A stretch of DNA of 64,000 nt. Source: Biomphalaria glabrata. Lineage: Eukaryota; Mollusca; Gastropoda; Planorbidae. The stretch lies in assembly GCF_947242115.1 (NCBI RefSeq), contig NC_074719.1, positions 1,394,001-1,458,000 on the forward strand, in the 5' to 3' direction. Made by a program: the position numbers and the translations under genes. This document shows, in pieces, positions 23,401 to 32,565 of the stretch (positions are counted from its first letter, which is position 1; every line of letters starts with the position of its first letter). A model generated the notes under the pieces. The model was not told where the DNA came from, did not search any database, and was given only the letters and a program-made list of their open reading frames with translations.

Positions 23401-23555
23401 CCATTGTTATATCAACCGAGGGGATAATAACAACTGACCTCACAGACACCTTCAAGGCCCTTAACATTCCTAGGAACATCTTCGTTGCCTGTCAGAGGGC
23501 GGTACTGCTGCAGACCTGCCACATCACCAGAAAATTCCTCAGTGGAAACTGTTAA
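20481..23555 (+). CDS. R4/Dong-clade LINE polyprotein, long open frame
   Basis: A single uninterrupted frame encodes about 1,020 residues. The first ATG is at 20481, and an in-frame stop lies at 20442. Numbering from 20475, the RT carries YKKAFDSVP near 435, GIYQGDSLSPLWF near 492 and the catalytic YMDD at 537-540. A CCHC knuckle follows (C833, C836, H845, C850). A restriction-like endonuclease signature ends it, with RPD at about 919-921 and IIDIAVP near 934-940. This order, RT then CCHC then PD-(D/E)xK nuclease, is that of the R2/R4 type, and MSFGLDKCG plus LHPKSSTIRLYLPRKDGGRG fit R4/Dong. The first 22 or so residues seem to come from flanking DNA: a TAA microsatellite (20540-20552) encodes NNNN, and real element sequence probably starts after it. 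No N-terminal zinc finger is visible, so a short 5' truncation is likely. Confidence 0.93.
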   Translation: MGSLAVSDIQHNSACKGEISNNNNQQENDPTSAISNELHSKFSNLIDRYKNTNLNSRPRIPKLNVKKETNTYINEINKVLANHFETPRNLFETHLAIYCAAVAVTELSGQKTFELGPINQRPKQHVPAWKRRLEDNINQLRSQMDTIGQYLGNNHSAKILNKIKTILRTTGIKLTDCDSHARLLCLKDTLRQKAKLKGARLKRYNETTKRKEHNALFQHTRKQFFRKLADNGADNIQTIDSTKHGSFTDYWAALWSDPLHYNVQADWIEEIQTKNNLIPEMSDEDFTAEEVAAAISKTHNWTAPGPDNIHNFWLKKLTAVHAPLTSSFNELISEPSSMLLELTEGRTSLLPKKGDPNQPSNYRPITCLSVVYKLLTSLLKSKMYKFCSAHKLLADEQQGCIEESMGCKVQLTIDGIILHQANRRKRNLHMCYIDYKKAFDSVPHDWLLKTLDIHRINPRIKQLLKVCMNNWKINLHLNRDKLGSVHIRRGIYQGDSLSPLWFCLAINPLSTLLQDSTNGFRVDTKCTKCVSHLLYMDDLKLYAETEQKLHTLIKTVKCFSDDICMSFGLDKCGIISIKKGKATNTNIEFEGIEELNSASIYKYLGINQNAKINHKKLKEDFLGKYRQRVNKILNTKLSGSNLITAINSWAVPVLLYTFGVIKWTDTDLHDIDRLTRKLLTKFRCLHPKSSTIRLYLPRKDGGRGLQNIFKLCKMQVLKIRSKLLASSNKLVSFLRKYDSDATPLNLHNADVNIGLDDVGHEIRQWEEKTLHGKFPASLHGDNIDKAASLTWLKAGHLYPETEGFVTAIQDRVIRTKNYEKHILKLNVVDKCRKCGNVGESIEHIMAGCPALSESAYLGRHNQVAKLIHQHLALTYKLIGKDTPPYYKYSPQEVLESTDYLLYWDRPILTDKTVDFNRPDLLFIDKKEKTATIIDIAVPLSHNLRKTEIEKQRKYGNLGLEIKRLWKLSKITIYPIVISTEGIITTDLTDTFKALNIPRNIFVACQRAVLLQTCHITRKFLSGNC

Positions 23556-23638
23556 AGGGACTACGATGAATTTTGTTTCTCTTTAGCGAAACTCGACCCT
23601 GGCAATGCCAGAGAATGACTACTCGTTCATTTCTAACA
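20553..23638 (+). mobile_element. R4/Dong LINE copy in a TAA microsatellite
   Basis: The element body is bounded by an identical 13-base sequence, taataataataac, at 20540-20552 and 23639-23651. Dong-type elements are known to insert in TAA repeats. The ORF ends at 23555, leaving an 83-base 3' UTR with gaaactcgaccctggcaatg. The intact frame and perfect duplication indicate a recent insertion. The sequence before the left duplication (about 20380-20539) resembles a degraded SINE. Confidence 0.85.
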
Positions 23639-23655
23639 TAATAATAATAACAATA

Positions 23656-23975
23656 AGAAAAACAAAGAAAATATGGGAACCTAGGCTTGGAGATTAAGCG
23701 TCTATGGAAATTGTCCAAAATAACAATATACCCCATTGTTATATCAACCGAGGGGATAATAACAACTGACCTCACAGACACCTTCAAGGCCCTTAACATT
23801 CCTAGGAACATCTTCGTTGCCTATCAGAGGGCGGTACTGCTGCAGACCTGCCACATCACCAGAAAATTCCTCAGTGGAAACTGTTAAAGGGACTACGATG
23901 AATTTTGTTTCTCTTTAGCGAAACTCGACCCTGGCAGCGCCAGAGAATGACTACTCGTTCATTTCTAACATAATA
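23656..23975 (+). mobile_element. Second R4/Dong copy, 3' end only
   Basis: This repeats the last 230 coding bases and the 3' UTR of the element just upstream. I see only a few substitutions (for example gcctgt to gcctat, and ggcaatgc to ggcagcgc). It is joined through the same TAA tract and again ends in cataataataat. It is either a severely 5'-truncated second insertion or a local duplication. Confidence 0.88.
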
Positions 23976-24985
23976 ATAATCTTTATTATCCGTAAGGAAA
24001 TTTGTCTTACAATTTGTGCATTACACCAAACAAAAAACATTATAACTATAAGAAACCAAAGTGTACATTCACACCAGACTCACTCATAATTTACATGTGA
24101 CAACGTTTATACCAGATTGTTCTTATTTAATGATTTGATTGCCAGGGGAACAAAAGAGTGTTTGTGTCTGTTTGTCTTTGCTATCGGTGTCTTGTATCTC
24201 TTTTGTGATGGTAAAATCACAAAATCCTGACACAAAGGGTGATTCTTTATTTCGAGGATCTTGTTAGCTTTTTTATAGATGTTTGTCTCAAACAACTGAC
24301 CAAATGGGGTTTGTTTTTTTGCCAATGATTTTGCCAGCAGCATTTAGGATTCTATTAAGTTTATTTTTATTTTTAATGCTCAGATTGCCATACCAGGCAG
24401 TGATATTGAAACTTAAAATATTGCAGATGTGAGCGTGATAAAACATAACCAATGCCTTTTCGCTAACATTAAACGAGGACAGTTTTCTTAGTAGTCGTAA
24501 TCTTTGCTGCCCTTTTTTGCTGATATAATCAGTATTTGCAGTAAAATTTAGTTTATCGTCTAGGATAGTACCAAGGTATTTAAAGGTTTGCACAATTTCA
24601 ATAGTCTCTCCAGCTACAGAAACAATATCATTTTCCTTCTTGTCCCTACGAAAATCGATTATCATTTCTTTGGTTTTTTTTTACATTTAATAATAAAAAA
24701 TTATCTTTACAGTATTCTTCAATGTGTTCTAATTCTTTGAAATACTCATTTACGTCTGAGCTCTCTGAGAGCAGGGCAAGAAGAGCCGCATCATCAGCGA
24801 ATTTTGTGAAGGAGCAACAAGAACTATCGGATTGAAAATCATTGGTGTACAAAATGAACCACAATGGCGATGTCACAGCCCCCTGGGGCGCCCCTGTGTT
24901 AACTATGCGTTCATTAGATATAACATTGTTTACCCTAACCCTCTGAGCTCTCTGGGTCAAAAATTCATGAGCCCATAGTATTATG
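23976..24985 (-). mobile_element. CR1-like LINE, 5'-truncated
   Basis: The minus strand has WAHEFLTQRAQR, GAPQGAVTSPLWFILYTND, the catalytic FADDAALLAL, then FKYLGTILDDKLNF and ITAWYGNLSIKNK, and ends KHSFVPLAIKSLN. The frame changes at an A-rich stretch near 24675 and again near 24300, so it is inactive. Its 3' end (ggataataaagattattatt) abuts the TAA tract hit by the R4 element. The clade is inferred from the C-terminal style. Confidence 0.85.
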
Positions 24986-25138
24986 TATATAAAGTATATA
25001 AAGTATAGGGATAAATTAAAAAAAAAATGGTGGCAGAATAGTGAATAGATCTAGGTATGTTTTTTTTTTGTATTAGGTAAGTCGCCACCTTAGAGTTGGT
25101 GTCAAAAGTTGTAAGCCCCAGCATCTATATTTAGTGAG

Positions 25139-25575
25139 CTAGATCAGGGCCGGTAACTGAAGGGGCTAGGCGAAGTGAATAGTTTGGCCCCAAATGGAAT
25201 AAAAAAAAATATGACCAAAAAATGCCCAATGAATTAAAAACATTCCTATATCTATTTCTAAATCTGTTTGACTGCCCCAGACTTGCTGATCTCCGTCTCA
25301 ACAGGTCTGGGAAACCAAAAATTCTCGACCTGTATGGCGACATGTATGCACTACGCAAGACAGCAGGGTTTCTGTCCAGGGCTTTTGAAAAATGAGGATC
25401 TGGGCCTCTCAAGCCCTCACTCAAATGGAGTTTGATGATGGTTTCTAAATCCACAAATAAGTCAAAGTCGTAAAGCGTGGATAACACATTTATGTGCTTC
25501 ATGGACGATTCGTGATCACCAGGCTAGAAATAACGTTTCGACATTTCACCAAAAGGAAGAAGCAATGGTCTAACA
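25139..25575. other. Degraded repeat, no gene seen
   Basis: It starts with a MITE-like end (cagggccggtaactgaaggg). A minus-strand frame at 25131-25502 (SLGQSNRFRNRYRNVFNSL) has no recognisable domain and is not called. Confidence 0.4.
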
Positions 25576-26258
25576 CAGTGATGCCCAACCTAATTCGACC
25601 AGCGGGCCATTATAATTTCTGACACTCGTGTCGCGGGCCACATGAACGAAAAGGTAAACAAAAAAAATGAAATGAAATTGACCTGAATTTGTAACTAATT
25701 GATTAGAAACCCGCGGATCTAGTATTTACATTAAGGAATTGGATATCTGAAGCGATTTTTTTTCACGCGTCTGAAAATGTCTTAATTTCTCTACCTAAAA
25801 TAGAGCAACATTGTGGCTAGCTTTACTGCCGACTCATTTTCTTGTCGCTTTTTGGTAAATATTCCTATCGAGCCTCCAATCTTTTATTGGCGGCTCAAAC
25901 CAAGAATGTCGTCATGTTTGTTTCGTAATGACGTTTATATGTTGTTCTTGTTTTTAAATAGCCAGACTTTCTTTACACATCAAATATGTTGGCTTATGAT
26001 CATGCTTCACAAAAAAAGTTAAGATCCTTTTTTTTTTTGGTAGATTTTCATTTCATAAACACACTAATGTTAAATGTCATGGTACCAATCAATTAAAAAA
26101 ATTTTGAGGGCCCTAACGTAGGTAAAGATAAATAAGTCAACCTTTTTTTTTTTTTGGAAGGGGGTGTGTGCCTTCTCTTTGTGCCAACATTTCGGCGGGC
26201 CGGATGGAACCACGTCGCGGGCCGGATCTGGCCCGCGGGTGTATTTTGGGCATCACTG
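25576..26258. mobile_element. hAT-type MITE, about 680 bp
   Basis: Ends cagtgatgcccaacctaatt and gtattttgggcatcactg are inverted. Internal gcgggcc runs occur at both sides. The flanks (gtctaaca and gctaacaa) are similar but not a clean duplication, so it is older. Related to 27267-28008. Confidence 0.75.
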
Positions 26259-26569
26259 GCTAACAAATGTAGTCTAACAAATAGATCAAAACATTCGCGA
26301 ATAAATCTTTAATCACTGTACACTAATAGCAGAGACTTCTAGGCTAGTCGACATCAAGCCATATTGATTTGCTATGTTTGAGATTTGATCCAAGTTTTCC
26401 ATTTTTTTTTCTCTAAAAAATAAATAAATTTCTTTGAGTCCCGAGCGAAGACCTCACTAATAAGAACTAGTTAGTAACCCGGAACAAGTCATGCTACCTT
26501 GGACCAATAATAGTTCATACATGTGACTTCAAGGGATTTGACAACGTGTGTCTCACATTCTGTTTATGT

Positions 26570-27171
26570 CACGGGTTCTCAACCTGTGGATCGCTACCCC
26601 CTTGGGGGTCGCATAAGATCATTAAAAATATGGCTTGCGATGGTATTGTATGCAAACTATGCATTTTTTTTTTTTTTTTTTGGTTTTGTTTTCAGTATGC
26701 AACATAAAAATGGTGAATAAGAAATAGAATAATAAATTAATGCATGTCCTCACAAAGATACAGTTTTATTTAGGCCTATTTATAATTTAATCATAATAAC
26801 TATTTATTTCAATACTATAATGACAATGGACCTCATTCACCAATCGTAAACAAACAACATTTAGCCACGTGATAATATTGATAAAAACAATGAAAAAAAA
26901 AACGAATCACGTGACAGCTTTTATGGATTACGTAATTTGTATAGAAGAGATAGAGAACCACGTGGCTAAATGTTGTTTGTTTACAATTGGTGAATGGGGT
27001 CCATTTTAATGTGACGAAACCTAAAAACTTTGGCAATGCATAGCAAATGTTTACATTAAGTGAGCTGTTTTAGAAAATAACGAAATAACTTAAACTTAAG
27101 ATTTTTGGAGTCGCCGCCTAGTGGAGAATCGTAAAAAGGGGTCGCCGACCTAAAAAGGTTGAGAACCGCTG
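26570..27171. mobile_element. hAT-type MITE interrupted by a palindromic MITE
   Basis: The outer ends are cacgggttctcaacctgtgg and aaaaaggttgagaaccgctg, with flanks gtttatgt (26562-26569) and gattatgt (27172-27179), 7 of 8 matching. A palindromic MITE sits at 26825-27006. Confidence 0.82.
26825..27006. mobile_element. Palindromic MITE, CACGTG family, copy 3
   Basis: The best preserved pair of ends: aatggacctcattcaccaat and attggtgaatggggtccatt. Inverted arms of about 45 bases each run inward to gccacgtg and cacgtggc. The centre carries atcacgtgac. Confidence 0.88.
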
Positions 27172-27266
27172 GATTATGTGGTGAGGATGAATTATAATAT
27201 GGGGAATAAAGTCATATTTATGAACTTGTGCTACACAGTGAGATTTATTTTCCATTGACGATAAAC

Positions 27267-28008
27267 CAGTGATGCCCAAAATACGGCCCGCGAGTCAGGT
27301 CTATCCGGCCCGCCAGAACTTCGGTCCACATTACAATAAATAAGAATGTAAAATATATGATTTAAAAGGTTCCCTGACACCTCATCATACGATACATTTC
27401 ATCATTGAAACATTTCATCACCATAACATGTCATCATTGCATAAAGTGCATTCTGCAAACATAAGTACATGTAGGTGGAATTAAGTAATTAACATACTGG
27501 GCAAGTTAATCCTAACCCTAAATGATGAATTGCTATAATGATGAAATGTCTCGTATGATGAAGTGTCTGGTCACCGATTAGAAAATAACTGAACCGTGTC
27601 CTTGACATTTGTAGTTGACGTCTTATGGTGTGGATATGAGCAATAGCTTGCTGGTCTCAGTGTTGATGATATGGGAATGCTGAACAAACATAAACTTGGT
27701 TTTGGGGTGTAGGCATACACAATAAACAGAAAAGTGGCCAGATTTGTTTTACTTTTTGTGCAACATTCAAAAAGTATGTCTGTTTTAATGGAGTATTTTC
27801 ATTGCAGCCTGTCATTCAGAAGCTGGTTTCGGTAAAGCAACTTGAAACATCCAACTAATTGTTCTAGAAATAATGTTGGTTACAACTTGTTTCTAATCAA
27901 AATGTCGTCTGCTGTATTGCATTTCCTTTTTTCGCAATGATGTGGCCCGCGACAAGAGTGTGGGGGAATTTATTTGTACCGCGGGCTGGCGAAGATTGGG
28001 CGTCACTG
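27267..28008. mobile_element. hAT-type MITE, about 740 bp
   Basis: Ends cagtgatgcccaaaatacgg and gaagattgggcgtcactg are inverted. Flanks cgataaac and cggtgaac agree at 6 of 8 bases. The interior holds a degenerate catttcatcat repeat at 27380-27440. Confidence 0.75.
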
Positions 28009-28740
28009 CGGTGAACTGTCTGTGTGTTTATGAAATATGAGTTCTACTCATCCATCCTGACGAAGATACGCCTACCTAGGATGAACTTTGAACCCGATGT
28101 CACACGTATAAATACAGGGGTGACAGGTAGCACAACCAATAAAGTTATCCATTAATTTAAATACAACTCAAAGTGTAGCACAGTTAAATGGATCTTATGT
28201 ACATGTAGCAGATCTCTGTGGGACTTTCCTTCTATCGCTACGAGCCATAAAGGATTTGTAACAAAAATATTTTATAGGCCAAATCTTGTTAGTAAAATCA
28301 TTAAGTTATATATTTTTTTATTTTTTTTTTAAGAAAGCTTATATTAGTTACATCAACTCTATTTCGTGAAAAGATTGAACACATAATTTCTCCCACGCCC
28401 AATCTCGGATCGAGTTGAAACTCAATTGTTATTTGGATAGTGTATATTAAATTAAAAAATAATACATTACCAATTAGTCAATTAATTACTGGTTATTAAT
28501 TATTTGTTTGATATCAACATGGATTATCATCCTTCAGTATCCACAGGTATGGCTAAATATGTCAGGTTTTGTCCCCTTAGATAATCGTATACGTTACTTC
28601 TGACACACTCATTCTTGGATCAAGTCAAAATTTTAAATAATTGCCAGTATTTATGGTACTTGTAGACATAGATAAAGTTGTAAGTAATGAGTTGTTTCCC
28701 TTATATACATTATTTTAAAAGGATTTTTTAAAAGTATTTG
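28009..28740. other. AT-rich, no gene seen
   Basis: No exon was recognised. A diverged third unit of the duplication at 28744-28997 (ccaattagtcaattaattac) lies near 28470-28525. Confidence 0.5.
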
Positions 28741-28743
28741 CTT

Positions 28744-28997
28744 GTTATGTACTGTTGTTATTACCAAAAAAAAAATATAATAATTTACCAATTAGTCAAT
28801 TATTGGTTATTAATTATTTTGTCTGATATCAATATAGGAAATGAATCAAACCAAATGTATGACACTAAATGTTATGTACTGTTGTTATTACAAAAAAAAA
28901 ATATAATAATTTACCAATTAGTCAATTATTGGTTATTAATTATTTTGTTTGATATCAATATAGGAAATGAATCAAACCAAATGTATGACACTAAATG
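28744..28997. repeat. Tandem duplication, about 127-bp unit, two copies
   Basis: Two near-identical units begin ttatgtactgttgttattac and end atgtatgacactaaatg. They create an 88-codon open frame that is a repeat artefact. Confidence 0.88.
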
Positions 28998-29104
28998 TAT
29001 GTAATTAAGAACAAATTTATGTTTACAACAAACTATGTATTTCTTTTATTTTTCTTAATTTCACTAGGACTTCACAGAATGTTGCACTTTATAACATCTT
29101 CTAT

Positions 29105-29806
29105 TCTTTAGGAAACAAAAAGGTGGCCATTTTGCAGAAATTCAGATAAACACTCAAACCATAGAACAAGTGCAAGAATATAAATATCTAGGAACAACCA
29201 TCAACAACAAACTGAAATGGAGTGAACACTGTCAAAACCTCTACACAAAAGCTAGGAAAATTTAACAACAAAACAATTATTAAACTTTTTTATACAGCAA
29301 CCATCAGCAGTCTAATCAACTTTGCCATCACCTGCTGGTATGGTAATACTTCACTGGCACAAAGACTTAGACTAAATAGAATAATTAAAAAAGCATCATC
29401 ACTCGAATACAGCTACCATCTCTTGAAGTGCTTTTTCATGAAAGATGCCTTTCCAAAACACTCTCGATTCTTAAGGACAACCTTCACCCATTAAACCACT
29501 TATAAGATCTGAACGAAGTGGTCATTTTCTTTCTATAAGGGCTAAAACAGAAAGATTTAAAAACTCCTTTATCCCACTTTCAGTCAGAGTGTTACAAGAT
29601 CAGCTGTCGTCATCGAGAAGTACATAGAAGTCAAATTCATAAAGCGCTGGTTGTGAGTGTGCATGTGTTTCGTGTGTGAATGATGTTCAAATTTTTCCAT
29701 CTATACTGTTATTGTACAGTAGTTATGCTGATGTTGTCAACTGTAGTCAAACTAAATTTCCTTTTGATTGGATCAATAAAATTATCTTATCTTATCTTAT
29801 TCCCCA
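29105..29806 (+). mobile_element. LINE 3' end with CTTAT tail
   Basis: Plus strand in broken frames: EYKYLGTTINNKLKWSEH, then TISSLINFAITCWYGNTSLA, the RT thumb region of a LINE like the one at 23976-24985. The 3' UTR ends ggatcaataaaattatctta then cttatcttatt. At least two frame changes and several stops are present. Confidence 0.8.
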
Positions 29807-32318
29807 TCCAAGAACTGAATGACACTGAGACCTCATTACTGTACTGAACAAACATCACAAAATTTCAATTGAACAAAATGGTTAATAGAACAATAATATA
29901 ATATATTTAATAATTTATGAATATAATAAAGGACACATTGGTCATAGCTACAGACAGACAGATTGTTTCAATAAAATATAAGTGGTTGGTCATCTCTCAA
30001 ACTTGGCATCATAAATCCTAATCAGTCAAACATGCATATGCACAAAATCATTCCTTAAAGACCAAGTTATACACATTTAGTTTGAAGATGTAAAAATGGT
30101 GTCAATAATTTAGCATAAAATTTTTCATAACAAATAAATGGAAAACACTTCTACAAACACAAATCATAATGTATGTAGATTAAATGTTAGGAAACTTGAC
30201 AAGAGAAGACACTTAGCTTTGGAAGTTTTGAATGTTCCTCTTTAACCAAATGCCCACTCCGACTTATGCTGGCGAAACCAAATTTAAACATCAAAACTAG
30301 TGTAGTATCAAATAAGGATAGGTCATAGGTATAATTTTAAACACAAAATTGAAATGAAAAACAGAACCAGCTAAAACCAGAATAAATTAAAATTCTTACT
30401 TCTGACATTGTATAAAATGAAGTCCAAACAGTTTCGAACAATTCCACCGCTCCCTGGTGTAACATCAGATTAAACTATGTCCTGCAATCATTTCTCAGAA
30501 TCATAGTAATTATTTCGGTATTGGTTTACGTGACTAGAAACGCTAAATCAGGTTTCTCTTATATTTTAAGAATATGCAGAAAAAAAATTGCAGATTACAA
30601 ATATGTAATTTGATTTCCTCGGAGATAAATAGTTTTTAAAATATATATTTTTAAGTTTTATTACTTATTACCATATATTGTCATTGGAAATACGCCATTT
30701 TGGTTTTAAGGCTTAATACTAGACTATCTCCCTTGAATTACTTGCCAACATTTTTCTGTTGCTGTTTTGTCTTTCTTTCTAGCAGCTATTAGAGCTAATA
30801 TTAAAATTCATTTAAAATGATAGCATAAGAACAAAATACTCTTTTAGAAAAAGTTATTGAAAAAAAGAAGAAACAACTTCATCAATTTATTATTAACATT
30901 TTTTTTAGACCTTCATTTCAGTAAATACACTTAAAAATTCATAAGTTGACAGCATAAGAACAAAAATTAAAAAAAAAACAGTTTAATATAGATAAGGGAG
31001 ATAAATATGCTTGAAAAATAATATGGTGGTCAGTAAAGGTATCTGGGTATCTAAACTATTACCATTATTTTTTGCAAAGGGAAAGAAAAAAGGAATTAAC
31101 ATTTGTGTCTACATTCTAAAAAAAAAAAGAAAATTTTATAACATGATATTGATGGCGAAATGAATATTTTGGAATTATTCCCACTAAGATTACTAAAAGG
31201 ATTTGAAGAGATGTCAAGCTCTCTTACTGTTGACATTTAATTAGATCTCATTACATTCATTCAAGTGTAAAAAAATAAAATAATAAGTTTTATAACATGA
31301 TATTGATGGAGAAATGAATATTTTGGAATTATTCCCACTAAGATTACTAAAAGGATTTGAAGAGATATCAAGCTTTCTTACTGCTAACATTTAGTTTGAT
31401 CTTATTACATTCATTCAAGTGTAAACAAAAAGTTTGAAAACTTAATGAAGCAAAGACCAAACACTGCACAGGAGGACTGAAGTCTTTGTGAAAAAAATTA
31501 AAATAATAGGAACATAACAGTTGAAAAGGCTACACGAACCAACAATACAAAAATGATTGAACATACCAAAGGGTGATAAGTTGTTCGATAACATCTGACT
31601 AGTCAAACTAGAAGTATTGTTTACTTAAATTAATTGCAGAATCATAAAAAGGAAATAGTATACCCCCCCCCCAATCAAAATAGATTAAACACTATAAATA
31701 ACTCTTGCCCTAGTCACAAAACTAAATCTATGGCACTTTTTTAGTACGGAAGACTTAAAAGCACTAACAAAACAGACTCTTAAAGAATATCTATACAGTT
31801 AATAGAATGTTTTCTTCTATATGTATTGTCTATGGAAAGGTTAAATACATTATATCATAACTTAGGTCTCCAGATCAGAAACTTTTTGGTTTACACCCAT
31901 CCTAATCCTTTCCACAAGTAGCCCATGAGTTGAAACTGTCAATACACAAATATAGTCATCAGGTCTTTTAAATAAATAACAGTTTATTATGGATCACAAT
32001 AATGTATTAGATGTAGATATTTGATAAGTTCGTCTTAAATACTTTAAGGAGATACAAAAAAAAACAAAAAGATAAATTATCTCCCCTGTCTATGCAAAAA
32101 AAACAACAACAACACAAAAATACTTAAAGTTAAATGAAATGCCACTATTCAAGATAAAATCAGAACAAAACATAACAGTAGTAGCATATTGAAATAATAT
32201 ATTAATAATAATTATTATTGTTATAAGGAATAAATTCTATAGAGTCTAAGTTTAGTGTTTACCATTTGTGATTACTCTATCAAGTCTAAACCCAAACATT
32301 GGCTTTGTAAACAGTAAA
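29807..32318. other. Intergenic AT-rich stretch, no gene seen
   Basis: 2.5 kb without a recognisable exon, except the tandem duplication at 31134-31424. A short minus-strand frame near 30380-30470 (GAVELFETVWTSFYTM, then gtaaga) looks slightly exon-like but matches nothing I know. Confidence 0.5.
31134..31424. repeat. Tandem duplication, about 154-bp unit, two copies
   Basis: Both units hold ttttataacatgatattgat, gaatattttggaattattcc and tcattcaagtgtaaa, with about a dozen differences. Non-coding. Confidence 0.88.
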
Positions 32319-32324
32319 TTTATT
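32319..32324 (-). promoter_or_regulatory. Candidate poly(A) signal of ARPC5
   Basis: AATAAA on the minus strand, about 240 bases after the ARPC5 stop. A T/G-rich stretch (tgtttgggtttag) follows downstream, as expected for a cleavage region. Confidence 0.55.
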
Positions 32325-32565
32325 GTATTTCATCACATTCAAACAATGGCACACCCACACCAAAAGCCTCACTCTTCTCATCCGCTTACAAGCAAAGTAT
32401 TTCATCCATAAAACATTCAATTCAAGTCTTAACAAAACATCACCTGGGGCAGAAACTTGGAGAGCCCTTGAACAAGGGATAAAACAATTTACAATTTATC
32501 AGCCACTACGCAGCTTCAGTGATAAGGAGCCTCAAGATAACCAACCAGAATTTGTATACGCTGCG

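Noticed and set aside
30380-30475. Exon-like minus-strand stretch HQGAVELFETVWTSFYTMSE with a gtaaga donor
   Set aside because: Too short and without partner exons or a known match.
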